Shown one piece after another: positions 47,215-58,510 of a stretch of 64,000 bases of DNA (positions within the stretch are counted from its first letter, which is position 1; each line of letters starts with the position of its first letter). The stretch comes from Kingdonia uniflora (taxonomy: Eukaryota > Streptophyta > Magnoliopsida > Ranunculales > Circaeasteraceae): positions 186,001 through 250,000 of the forward strand of contig JACGCM010002202.1 in NCBI GenBank assembly GCA_014058105.1, given 5' to 3'. The position numbers were made by a program, and so were the translations under genes. Under the pieces are notes generated by a model that saw only the letters and a list, made by a program, of their open reading frames with translations, did no database searches and was not told where the DNA came from.

Positions 47215-47455
47215 TACCAGGTCCCCATATTTGTTACTACAAAGCAATCCCAGAAATCTCATGAAAGGCCATTCCATCACCGACCATATGATTAATAGTA
47301 GTCATCCCAACGCAGATTCCCGAGTTTGGAAATAATGTTGCCCTCAAGGCCACAACTGGTATTCAATTGAAACGGCGGTATACAGCATTAATTAAACTCG
47401 AGGTGATTATAGCTGAAATCGGACTCGAAATTGTGTCACCATCAACGATTAGCTA
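47215..47455 (-). pseudogene. BAHD acyltransferase relic
   Basis: The minus translation ALRATLFPNSGICVGMTTIN followed by HMVGDGMAFHE matches the active-site region of the nearby BAHD gene (AVRVTLFPDSGICVGLTMSH, TSGDGMAWN), including the HxxxDG motif. Upstream VDGDTISSPIS aligns with its VDGDSVSFTAA. Stops and shifts surround it, and the rest of the gene is gone. Confidence 0.8.
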
Positions 47456-48171
47456 GACAAGATATAATGAATGTTTCATGTTGGGAAGGATTGAAATAAG
47501 TGGGCCTTTATACAATTTTTTTTTTTTAAGCAAGTGCCGTCATACAGTGAGGGTACAAATATTGCCATTATGCTAATCTCTCTCCTGTCCGCCTCTGTCA
47601 TCATTCTTGCGTATTGAAGCAACATTATTCAACATGCATTAATTGAAGTCTACGCGTGTTACATTACAAAATTAGTCCGTTTGGTGGGCAAATTTTGGCA
47701 GATATGAGGGTCGTTCAGATGTCAATAATTCTAATGTATCAAAAGTCAAGAGACAACACACGATATAAACAATTACTTAGTTAAATAGTCTTTCGATCAG
47801 ATCTAATGACGCGGGAGGGATTTGATTCGGGTCACAAATTTATTTTATACATTAGAAGATTAATAAGTGTGTTGCATGCTGTATATTTTCTTCTTATAAT
47901 TTGGGTCACAATTGTCTCTCTTAATCTCAAGAGTCAATGCGCTATAAACAAACGTTAGATTAGATGTAATGAGGTATCTGATTGAATGCCATTGCCCTCA
48001 TCCGCATAGAGAATCCTGATTAATCAAATTGATGATTATGTATTTGCCAAGATACCGGAGAAAAACAAATCGTACGAAGAAAGGACAATGCTCTTAAACC
48101 CTTAATAGCTTTTGAATGCTCGCTTAATTTTGTTTCTTGCAAGTCCAAATCAGCATTAAAGACAAAAATAG
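47456..48171. other. Intergenic DNA
   Basis: No gene is recognised. T-rich and A-rich patches only. Confidence 0.45.
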
Positions 48172-48504
48172 ATGGAAATTCGTATCTTCTACTTCGTTCA
48201 GCTTTGTCTCTTCACAATGTCGACAAAAATAGAATTTGTAAAGATGAAGCTGAAAACTTGTTATGCCCACACAGCTACAAACCTAGGTATAAAGAGATAT
48301 GAAGTTGCCCATCACATAGCTGCTGAAATGGATATTCTCTCTGATCAGCTTGCCTTTCCAAGGGATTTTAGTTGTAATTAATTTTAAGAAAATTTGTATA
48401 GCTAATGTACAGTGTAAATACCCTAGGCTGTTTTAGGTTTTGATTGGTAATGAAATGTGGTGAGGGCTGCCTAACCCTAGCTTTTACTTCAAAAAAAAAA
48501 AAAG
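48172..48504 (+). pseudogene. Possible LINE 3' end with poly-A
   Basis: The frame ends in KRYEVAHHIAAEMDILSDQL then AFPRDFSCN and a stop. This is reminiscent of the C-terminus of LINE RNase H domains (REAN.VAH.LA pattern). It is followed by a short 3' UTR and an A14 tract at 48491-48504. Only about 70 codons are present, so the call is tentative. Confidence 0.4.
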
Positions 48505-48618
48505 TTTCTTTACAAATAAGATAAAAAGTCTGGGTACATAATGTTGAAGTAAATGATCAGTAGAGAAAGTAAAATTTATTCGAGCAAAAGTTGCATAATA
48601 ATGGAAGGGATTCACTGC

Positions 48619-50026
48619 TCACAGACTGCTGAGAAAGTCTTCGAAAAAAGAAGTAAAAACATCGATTTGGTGTTTCTTCAGAGCAATTCCAAACTCGAGA
48701 CCCTTGTTTGCATGACCGCCATTTTCACACATAGTTAGCCATCCGTAACCGGCACTTGATGAAATAACCTCAATCTTTTTGGGATTCCCCCACCCAAAAT
48801 TTACCTCATAAAGTCTCATCCTTGGTGTACAAGATATTCCGGCAAGCCGTCCTTTATTTGCCATTTCAAAAATAACTTCCAACATGTTCGGCGCATTAGC
48901 CAAAACGTCTTCCAGAATTGTTTTAATGGCATTCCCCATTGACTCTGCTGCAAGAACTATCCCATCTTCGCCAACTAAGTCATTCTTATTTACGGTTGCA
49001 AAAGTATACGTGAGACAATTTCCAAAGTAAGTTACTGGTAAAGGAGGATCAATGCGGGTTCTGCAGTCTACAGAAATGATGAAGTGCTCTCTCGAATCAT
49101 CATTACCTTCCATTGCTTTAATCAAACATGCCCACACAAAAGCACAAGTTACAACTAGTGACGTCAATTTGAAAGACGGTTCTTCCTTGTTCTTTTCGAT
49201 GATCCGGCTTAAGACCCATTTCTTAAGTTTCTCTATATGTGGCAAATCTATGACGTAAGTTGCGACAAGCTTTACATGACTTGGATCCGTGGGGGTGGTG
49301 GCACTGGAAGGAAGATTGAAAGATTGTTGGGTGATGTTAACCTTTTTCATATATTTCAAGAAAGACTCTTGGATCCCGTGGGGGTCGATGATTGTGCTTC
49401 TGTCAAAGGATGGAAGCAAATCCAACAATAAACTCGGTGTCTCTCCACGTAAACTACTACAAACCAATCCCCAATATCTCTCCATCTGATTCCAAGCCAT
49501 GCCATCACCGGAGGTATGGCTCATTGTGAGCCCAACACATATTCCCGAGTCTGGAAATAATGTTACCCGGACGGCCAATAACGGGTATTGTATCCCGGTG
49601 GTGGCTGATGACAGTGGTAACAACTGACTAGTCAGTCCAGAAAACTCGACTGCTTTTCGAGGATGGTTACCAGAAAGGTGGTCGAAGCTGAAATCAGACT
49701 GAGCAGCTGTGAACGAAACTGAATCACCGTCAACATAGATGATTTCAGGCACATTAGCTTGTGGAGGCCAAGTTAGATGTCCTGCAACAGGAAAAAAATG
49801 TTGGAGAGTAAGAGAGAGTGAATGTTTCAAGTCCGGAACGATTGAGTCCATTTAAATGAGCTGTGGAGCTTTGGTGTCCATAAAAGTGTAAGCAGTGAAC
49901 CGGAGGGTCAGCACACAATGCAACTAGATCGAAAAAGGCGAGAGGAAGGGTTGTATTAGGCACAGAGCCTGAAGGAGGGGAGATTTGGCATTGCTCAAGC
50001 ACCTTCACTGAATGAAAATACCCCAT
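48619..50026 (-). pseudogene. BAHD acyltransferase (malonyltransferase-like), one frameshift
   Basis: A cytosolic acyl-CoA-dependent acyltransferase of the anthocyanin/phenolic-glucoside malonyltransferase clade. The likely start is ATG at 50026 (MGYFHSVKVLEQCQISPPSG), with conserved PLAFFDL. After TAHLN a one-base shift in the TTTAAATGG region (about 49853) moves to the 410-codon frame 49851-48619. That frame carries HTSGDG (HxxxDG active site, residues 112-117 of the frame), TYFGNC, and NFGWG where the family has DFGWG. The combined length of about 467 residues is normal. Either a recent pseudogene or a sequencing error in an intact intronless gene. Substrate cannot be deduced. Confidence 0.85.
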
Positions 50027-50330
50027 CAATATTGTGTCTTGTTGCTTTGGGTGAGAGTTTTTCGGATTTACACATAGCTTCACAAGCTTATTATAAAGAG
50101 TTGAAGCTGACATCCTTCATGTTTCACGTGTGACACTAAAATTATTTAATCAACCATATAGTTGTGAAGTTAGTACATAATACCTCCATAATTATGTTTT
50201 TAACAACACAGCAACTTCTGATGGACAAAGTTTCAAACATTTACCGCATTATTTTTTGAATATGTGAGACATTTTTCAGCCTAAGAGCATCCCAATGAAA
50301 TAGGAATATTGGAATACTAATTTTAAGAGC
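50027..50330 (-). other. BAHD upstream region
   Basis: AT-rich 5' flank of the BAHD gene, cut by the LINE insertion at about 50331. No clear TATA box is chosen. Confidence 0.35.
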
Positions 50331-50421
50331 ATTTTTTTTTAAGCAAAGAGAAAATATATAAATACGGCCTAACAGCCAGGGAGGAACAGAGTGTACAAGA
50401 GATTCAGCCTCAAGCGGCAAA

Positions 50422-50841
50422 TTACAAAAAATAGGGGGATTGGAAGCCCCCCCTAGCTACTAAAAAGTGCGCTTCAAAATTGCAGCTTCGGTCACAAAAT
50501 TCAAAACGTAAGGCAAGAAAAGATGCTGCCAACGCTCGAATGTCAGGGGCCAGAGTAAGTGGCCCCCAAGAAAGGTCTTCGGGACAATTCCTGAAAGCTC
50601 GGACCAAACGGAGGCAATCCATCAAAAGAAGAACTCGATACATTCCTATGCTCAGCGCCGCCTCCATCCCTCGCATTACCGCAATCGCCTCTGCTTCTTC
50701 GGCGTCGTTCGCCCGCAAAGTGCCGTATCCTGCACACAAAATAGAATTTCGGTGAGATTTAATTAATAAGGAGACCCGACCCCCCAGGTAAACCTGGTTT
50801 GGTCCACGAGGCATCCACATGAATGATGTGCCATCCCTCAT
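50422..50841 (-). pseudogene. LINE RNase H (RVT_3-like)
   Basis: Reads SILCAGYGTLRANDAEEAEA, IAVMRGMEAALSIGMYRVLL and LMDCLRLVRAFRN, with the Asp/Glu pattern of the plant LINE-tail RNase H-like domain. Its first strand (HIIHVDASWTKPGLPG) is in the adjoining frame at about 50820-50760. The two frames are separated by a shift near the poly-G tract. Confidence 0.82.
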
Positions 50842-50849
50842 GGATCTGC

Positions 50850-50877
50850 GGGGGGGGGGGGGGGGGGGGGGGGGGGG
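50850..50877. repeat. Poly-G tract (about 28 bases)
   Basis: An uninterrupted G run in the LINE. On the coding strand it is poly-C, encoding a poly-Pro hinge between the zinc and RNase H domains if translated. Confidence 0.9.
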
Positions 50878-51139
50878 AGCGGGGTTGTTTTTTTGGAACG
50901 GGGGAGATTCTGTTGTGAGGTAAGCATAAGAGCTTTGCTCGCTTCAGAATATCGTCTGGCTGAGAATTTTTGTGCTCGAAGACGAGCTCATTTCGGCTTA
51001 CCCAGATGAGGTACATAATAGTGCTAAGGGTGCTGCAAAAAGTGGAAAGATTAGGTCCGCCTCTAGAGAGATGGTAGCAACGATGAATGATAGTATTAAT
51101 AGAGTCAATAACACCAAGTACTAAAATCGAGCACGAGGT

Positions 51140-53330
51140 CAGTGTTATACCAGATACTTGAGAGCTTTGCACATAAGAAAAACGTGTGAGCAGTGGTCTC
51201 CGTCTCAGAGCCGCATCGGGGGCAGTTGGTATCCCAATCCTCGTTGTTATGCCATAAATTATGCAAAGTGGGAATTTCGTCCTGGACGGCTTTCCAAAGG
51301 AAAAGTTGGATTTTGAAAGGAACCTAAAGCTTCCAAATATGATCCCAAGAGATTCCGCTAGGCCCCACAAGGTGGGTCTGAGGATTTTCACAAGGGTTTT
51401 CCTGGCTTGAGTAGGTGTAAACAGATCAAACCGTAAGGATTCCATTTTTTTCTTTAGTCCACCTAAAGACGTCATTGGCAGGGTGTTTACTAAGCGGGAT
51501 GGAAATGATGATATCGACGATCTCCGCATGGAAAATGGAGTAAATAATATGAGTTTTCCAGGTGCGGTTCTTTGGCCATATGAGATCCGCAACTCTGGTG
51601 ATGGCCCTAGCACGAGGGGCAGGGCCAATCAGATGACCAAAATGGATGCTATGGATCCAAGGTTCTAGCCAGAAGTCCACGCTGTCGCCGTTACCGATAT
51701 GCCACATGAGATTAGGCCAAATATTGTTTCTGGCTTTGATGATGCCTTTCCAGATCAAAGAGTCTGAAGGTTTGATTGTGGCGATAATAGGGGAAAGCTT
51801 TAGGGTGTATTTGGCCTTCATATTGTACACCCAAAGTTTGTCAGGCTCCTTGATGAGGCACCGAAAGAGTTTTGCAAGGAGGGCTTGGTTATGGTTTAGA
51901 TCCGTACGAATGCCAAGGCCTCCAGCCTTGAGGGGGTGGCAGATGGTCTTCCATTTGATGAAGTGGATTTTAGATTTGGCCTCTTTGTTAGTCCCCCAGA
52001 AGAACCGAACGTTAATGGAGTCCAGCTTGTTACAGATTTTTTTGGGGAAGGGGAAAACAGGCATAAGAAATGAAGGAATCCCTGAGTTAACAGCTTTTAT
52101 GAGGGTGAGCCTGCCGGCCTGGGAAAGAAAATTTTCTTTCCAGCCCTCAATACGGTTGGACACCCTTGAGATGATGTCCTGGAAATTGTAGCTTTTTGAG
52201 TGATCAAAAGTCAACGGAGCTCCGAGGTATTTGTCGCCTGAGGTGTTCCTTTTGATGTGCAGAATCCTCTGAATGAGTCTATGGCGACGGTGATGGCAAT
52301 TTTTGCTGAAAAGAATACAAGACTTGTCAAGGTTGATCTCTTGCCCCGAAACTTTGGTGAAGGTATTGAGGGCGTCTTTTAGTGCTTCCGCTTCATCCAG
52401 GTTAACGTTACAGAAGACGAAACTATCGTCGACAAAGAGAAGGTGGGAGATGGTGGTACTGCTTCTGGCCGTTTTGATGCCATGGATGCTTACATGTATC
52501 TCTTTTTGGAGGGTAACTCTGGAGAGGACCTCCGAGCATATGAGAAACAATGAGGGGGAGAGGGGGTCGTCTTGCCTTATGCCTCTGCCAAGTTTAAGAA
52601 AGCCAAATGGAGTACCATTGAGGTTAAAGGAAAGAGTCGTGGATAAAATGCATTACTGGATCCAGGCGCACGATTTGTCGCAGAAGCCCATGGATTTCAT
52701 GGTGTTATCGAGGAAACTCCATTCGACCCTGTCAAAAGTTTTGCTTAAGTCTAGTTTGATGGCCATGCGACTGGATTTGCCTGTCTTTTTCTTGAGAGCC
52801 ATCAGCATTTCTTGGGCCATGATGATATTATCGAAAATCTGCCGGCCAGGAATAAAAGCGTTTTGAGCAGGGGAGATAATCTTGTTCAGGAGGGGGTGAA
52901 GTCTGGTGGCCAGGATTTTGGAGATGATTTTGAATTTAACGTTGCAAAGGTTGATGGGTCTAAAGTGCTCGGGCTTAACTGGGTTCTTTTGCTTTGGAAT
53001 GAGAGTGATGTTCGTATGATTGAATTCAGCGAGAAAGTTCCCTGTTTGGAAGAAGGCCAATGTGGCATTAAAGAGGTCTTGCTTAGCCGTATCCCCGGAT
53101 TTTTAGTAGAAAAGTGGGGTAAAACTATCCGGCCCCGGGGATTTATGGGGGTTCATGGAGAACAGGGTCTCTTTTATCTCCTCCATAGTGGGATCCTGGG
53201 TGAGCATGAGGTTTTCGTCGTCGGTGATCAATTTTTCCATAATGTTGAGCTCGAAGATTTTGATCGGGGGGTGTGAGGGGGTGAAAAGGTCACAATAGAA
53301 TTCACCAAAAGTATTACCAATGTCGTTTCT
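51140..53330 (-). pseudogene. LINE reverse transcriptase and zinc-binding domain
   Basis: RT start region MNPHKSPGPDSFTPLFY (about 53150). NFLAEFNHTNITLIPKQKNP, FRPINLCNVKFKIISKILAT, MAIKLDLSKTFDRVEWSFLD (first catalytic Asp) lie in 53060-52653. HLLFVDDSFVFCNVN (catalytic FVDD) and GDKYLGAPLTF lie in 52550-51426. A frameshifted C..C...H....C zinc motif (CPRCGSETETTAHTF) is near 51215. Stops near 52651 and 53100 and shifts near 51430 break it. Confidence 0.88.
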
Positions 53331-53623
53331 CATTTGACCCCAGGTGCCGTCCGATCTATGGATTTTTCTGATCTCATTTCTACGTCTACGACAGATGGTG
53401 GAAAGGTAAAAAAAATTATGTTTCGATCTCCCTCGTGAAGCCAGGTCTCCCAGGACTTATCACGCCAAAATGATTCTTCGAGGTCTAAGAGGATGTTAAG
53501 CTGGTTCTGCAGATTCTGCTCCATGGTGGTATTTTCGTCATTTGTGGTCTCCTTTTGAACATCTGCAATCTGATTTCTGGTGCGGTAGATATTCAGGGTG
53601 GTGCAGCTGAATTCTTTTTTGTT

Positions 53624-54520
53624 CTAAGCATTGAGCTTAGATTTAGCGTGACAAAGATTTTTACACAGGTGAAGCGGCTGAGAGCCTGATTGGGGAACAA
53701 CCCATGCCTTATTGATGATCTCCTGGTAATAACCGTGTTTGGTCCAAGCAGATTCGAAATGGAATTGCTTTGGGAGGGAGTGTCGATTTGATTCAGTGTT
53801 CAGGAAAATGAAGCCATGGTCTGAGCCAATGATGGGGAGGTTTTGGATGGAGGCGTCGGGGAAGGAGGTGCTCCATGGGATTGAGACAAGGGCACGGTTC
53901 AGCCTTTGCTTTATAAGCTCCCGTCCTTTGCGCTTACTGGACCAAGTAAACGGAACGCCCGTGGATCCGAGATCGATCATGGAGGAATCGAAAATGAATT
54001 CTTCCAAGGGGTTAGGGGCCGAAGAGTTGAAAGCCACTTTCCCAAATTTTTCTTCCTTGCAGGTTATACAATTCAGGTCACCCATGACGATCCAGGGAAT
54101 CGCAATAGATTTGGCAAGATTGGCGATGGAAGCCCAATAGTTGGCATTATGAGAAGAGTCCGATGGGCCATAAGTAAAAGAGCAGAGCCAATGGATCGGA
54201 TCAGAATCAGGAGGTTGAGAAGAAAGAGAGGATAGGATAAGTGCGTCAATACTGTTGGGGGAGGAAGTGAGGTTTATGGAAGATCTCTAAGCAAGCCAGA
54301 GCCCTTCTCCTTGTTTCGGGGTAGCATTGACAGCGTGAGTGTAAGGTAAGCCCAGGCTGCCAAACTTGCAGAGGAAATCAGGGTTAGAGGATTTGGTCTC
54401 AGAAAGAAAGATAATATCAGGATTGAACTTGGAGTTGTGAGCTCTGAGCTCCCTAAGGGTAGACTTTTTACCAGTCCCCCTACAGTTCCATGCGATGATA
54501 ATCATGGGTAACCGAGGGCC
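53624..54520 (-). pseudogene. LINE AP-type endonuclease
   Basis: Starts MIIIAWNCRGTGKKSTLREL, then PDIIFLSETKS (catalytic Glu). A frame break near 54287 follows. Then MGDLNCITCKEEKFG, MIDLGSTGVPFTWSSKRKGR and IIGSDHGFIFL (C-terminal SDH catalytic His) in 54085-53624. Confidence 0.85.
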
Positions 54521-55060
54521 AATGTCGGGTCTGCTTCCGAGATTTGGATAGGAGGGAGTGTTGAAAAAGGCGTGAGTGTAGTGGTAAGGAACTGTGGGAA
54601 AGGCCAAAGGGAATCACAGTGCCTTTTCTGGGGGCAAGGTAGTTGAGTGATGTTGGCTATTTTCTCCTAGTGTTTCCTCGTGGGGCTGTATAGCCAGCCC
54701 CAAATATTGGTAGTGAAACTGCGTTGCAGTTCAACGAAGCTACCCCTAGTCCCTTCCAGGTTTTGGTGGGCATGTGCTTCACTAGAAGCAGGTTTCAGTT
54801 TTTTTTCTGCCATAATCGTAGGATCCATTTGGTAAATTTTCTATTAGAGCGATATTAGAAGGGTTCAAAGTAGTACAAGAAGGTCGGGCGTTGAGGCTTT
54901 GGTTGGGGGTTGGCAGTCTTCCTGGGTTTCTCCGAGCTGGAATATTTTTAATAAGAGTGTTTAATAGCAGGAGTTGGTTTTGTTTTAATAGGCGTAGAAG
55001 CATTCTTTTTTTGATGGGGTGGTTTTAGCCCACATTAGCTAAGTGGATTTCCCAAAATCT

Positions 55061-55867
55061 ACCCCAAAAAAATATACTTAAGCTAGGCAATAGCTCAAAT
55101 TTTGAATTTTGGCCACAAACGACATTATATGCGAAGATTGAGATATTGCTTTACAACTAAGAGGAGATTAACTAGTGAGGGTAACTATAACACGTGTTGG
55201 ATGAAGAGGCGCTTAAGATGGTTCTCGGTTCTAAGCGCTTAGGAGGGAATTTTTTCTCGAAAAAACAGTGTACAAACCATATAAACTTTTTACGAGAAAA
55301 TTGCAATAACATGTGCTTAAATAAGCAACAATGCAAGGGGTTGAGACTCCAATTCCCACTCCATGCTCACCACCATCAAGTTTTTCATCATGAAAAACAT
55401 GCAACCAATACACAATGAGTTTTGCCTTACAAAAACATATGGAAAAATATATATTTGTACCAAATAATCTCTTAATCCGTGAATGCCATAGATTTGAACG
55501 TTACTCACTACTATAGTTCTCCAATTAAGCATAAGAAACAGTTCTAAAAAAATTGTAAAGAAATTTTTTTTGGGCAAAAGCAGTAACCACCAATAGAAAC
55601 CCATCTCAATTTCCATAAAAAAAAACATCACAATCTACAACTCTTTTTCATCAAAACACATAATCAATGAATCAACACAAAAAAGATTGATCGAAAGACA
55701 TCAAATTGGGGTAAAAATAGGGCCTGTTTCGATAGATCGAACACACATAAATGGCTCAATGTCATATGCAGAAAAGAAACGGAATGACTGCTTAGAATTT
55801 TACAAGAAGAAATTAATATTTTTCACAAACACCAGGGAACACGGCTAACGAACTATGAACTACCAAC
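55061..55867. other. Intergenic DNA between LINE and ABCG relic
   Basis: No gene is recognised. Expected downstream ABCG exons (end of TMD1, NBD2, TMD2) are not found here, so that gene is truncated on this side. Confidence 0.5.
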
Positions 55868-55957
55868 CTGTTGCAGCAATATATCCTCCAAGTATAAAAA
55901 CTAGTAGCAAGGTAAATGTTCCAAGAGTATTTGCAGCAACAATTGTCCTTCCAGCAG

Positions 55958-58510
55958 CTGCAATGAATCAAAATAGAGAGAGAGAGCCATCTGGTGTGTA
56001 CTAAAGAAAGCCTAAAATTGCTGGAAAAACCTGAACATGTAAAAGATGTATAAAACGAAAAGTAAACACAAATGAATCACTAATATACCATATCCATGGT
56101 TCAAAGTACCCTTGACAGACCCAATAATTTACATTATATTACACAATGATGTTTTTCAAATAGACAAGTTTGCCATTGTCTCAAAGATAAAGAGGGGCTG
56201 AGATTTAATGTTATTTCTTTGAGATTTGTTGGAAAGAGCAAGATCAACGGACCAGATCTATTTTAGGCTAAACATACGAAGGGTAAAATAGATAAAACAG
56301 AGCACAGGGGTACTTTAGTCTTAAACTGTGCTACCTACTTAACTCCTTCATCCCAACTTTCATCTTCCTCATCACCTCTCTCTCCCAAACCCATCTCTCG
56401 CATCTCTCCGCCTCTCTTTCGTAATTTTGTTGGTGATAATAAATTAAGGTCTGGGTTTGTAAAAGTTTCGAAGTTTAAGCGATGGAAATCGAGTACTCTT
56501 TGGTGGTAGGTTTTTTTGGTTTGTTGTAAAAGGGTTGGTAGAGATAGGGAGAGATACCCAAATCGCAGCAAACCCTAACCTTTACTACGATTCCCAAATT
56601 GATCAAGTCTTGAGTTCGAAATTAGGCAAAATCAAAGTGAATATTGGGGTTTATTTATGAATTATTGTTGCTTTGGTTTGTTGTTTACTGTCTGTTTTAT
56701 CTCTCCCAAAGCCGTCTCTTCCTCCCATCAGTGCATCCTAAGGTACTTTTCTCTCTCTTTCTCTCTCTTTCTACCATTGCGTTTCAAGCATCTAGGGTTT
56801 TGATTTTACTTATTTGAGTTATAATTGTTGTTGTTGTTGGTTTCATCTGAGGAATCACTGATTAGCAAATCCAAAATTTTCTCATATATCTATAAAAAAA
56901 AAGGTCTGTCTACAATCTGAGGTGGTGAAAATAAATTCAAATCACAAAAATTGTTATATTTTGTAGACATGAGTAAAAGCATTTCCCCATTACACATGAC
57001 GTCGCCTCATATAATAATAATCTACTGGTTTCCTCTGCAGATCCTATTGGGTCATTGTTATTGTCATGGAAGATGTCTCGCTTTCAACCACTTTAGTAGT
57101 TTAGTTCATACTTCATACCTTATAATGAAAAATAGAATGTTAATTTTTTTCTATTGTACATATTTTCTACAGATTTAATAGTTTAATTCATACCTTATAA
57201 ATAATGTGTTTTAGGAAAAGTGAGTCTAAAGTTACCATTTCTGCCTTTGTAAGAATTTATTTGGAGTTACTCACATGATATTTAATGTTCAATTTCTACT
57301 TTAACTGTTTATTTCAAAGAAAGGCAAAACCGGATACGATACATAGAATAGAAAATCGAAGTGCAAAGCGAAATTTCATTAGCAAAAAAGAACAAACAAC
57401 ACAGTTTTATTTATTATCTGATTGGAGTGTCAACCTCTGCAAACTGAATAAGATGGAGACCTAAAACACATCATTTTATAAGTATTATGGAACACAATAT
57501 TTTATGAGTATTATGGAACACAGATACTTACATATCTTTGGATACCTGTGTTCACGCAGTATTATAGCAAAATTGCAAGATGTATATAACTGTGTTAGTC
57601 CTTATGAACCCCAATACAGAGAAAGAGTGAAGAATAAATTTCGGTAGGAAAAGCTCAGTGTATCCTACTGGAAACCCCATAAAATCTAGAAAGAGCTTTA
57701 GAGTTTAGAGGGAGTTTGAGTTTTTTTTTTTTTTTTTCTTTAGATTCAGGGATCTAAGTTTTGCGACTATAGTATATTTGGATTCGGTCGTCATCTGAGT
57801 ACATGAGTTTTAGGATAATATGTAGTGCATTAGAGGATGACATATAATACTTTTAATTGCTTATATAATATTAGGGAGACATTGTGTGCCTACCTAATCT
57901 AAAAAGCGGGGACAAATGATGTTTACTTTTGTTAAGAGTAGTGATTTAGTTTTTATCGAGGGAGATGAATAGGTTTAAGTGTAATTTGATTCGGCCATGA
58001 ACATTGATCTTACGGGTAGCGCCGAAAGCGTGTCGACAGAGTCACGGGTAGCGCCGGAGGCGCATCGACATAGTCACGGGTAGCGTCGAAGGTGCGTCGA
58101 CATTGTTACCGTGGCGAGCCACGGGTAGTACTAGATGGTGGATAATATTTAACGGTAATAAATGGTGGATATGTGGATATACTTCGGTTGATGTAACAAT
58201 ATCCTCTATTACATCACCCTACTATGTTGGATAATCAAAGTTTCTAGTATTCAACAATATGCTTGTCTAGAATATGAACCATTTATTTCATGAACTTCAC
58301 AATATTATTGTTAGGATATTTACCAATTGCTATATTATTTTACTGTATATCGCGACATTGTTATTTATTTATTACAATTTCAATACTCAGTTTGTTGAAC
58401 AAGCAGATATGTCGTAAGATATATTGATGATTTATCGAAATATCTTGGTCAACCAAGATATCCATTAAATTTGACTTGTGTATCAACATGACCATTTGAA
58501 GTGCATTTAC
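55958..58510 (-). other. Long intron-like gap in the ABCG relic
   Basis: About 2.5 kb separates the 58511-59410 exon from 55868-55957, and a short coding piece expected between them was not found. It contains a CT-rich, UTR-like patch (56340-56420), a telo-box AAACCCTAA (about 56571), a T-run (57721-57737) and the GC-rich repeat at 58014-58110. It is probably insertion-derived. Confidence 0.4.
58014..58135. repeat. GC-rich minisatellite, three units
   Basis: Three consecutive 32-33-bp units begin with ACGGGTAGCGCCG or ACGGGTAGCGTCG and continue GCGTGTCGACA / GCGCATCGACA / GTGCGTCGACA. A partial fourth CACGGGTAG follows. It stands out from AT-rich surroundings. Confidence 0.85.

Larger units (their letters stand above)
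50331..55060 (-). mobile_element. L1-type LINE, near full length, decayed
   Basis: The order on the minus strand is N-terminal region, AP endonuclease, reverse transcriptase, zinc-binding RVT domain and RNase H, with a T10-type tract (50332-50340) as the poly-A tail. About 4.7 kb. Frames are broken at several points, and a poly-G run interrupts the RNase H linker. Target-site duplications could not be assigned. Confidence 0.88.

Noticed and set aside
51646..52191. Plus-strand 181-codon frame
   Set aside because: Also antisense to LINE RT.
52303..52866. Plus-strand frame of 187 codons with leucine-rich look
   Set aside because: Antisense to the LINE RT, which has clear catalytic motifs on the other strand.
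56335..57178. Possible separate gene start (CT-rich leader, telo box, short frames)
   Set aside because: No coding frame of useful length or family follows; better treated as inserted or intronic DNA in the ABCG relic.
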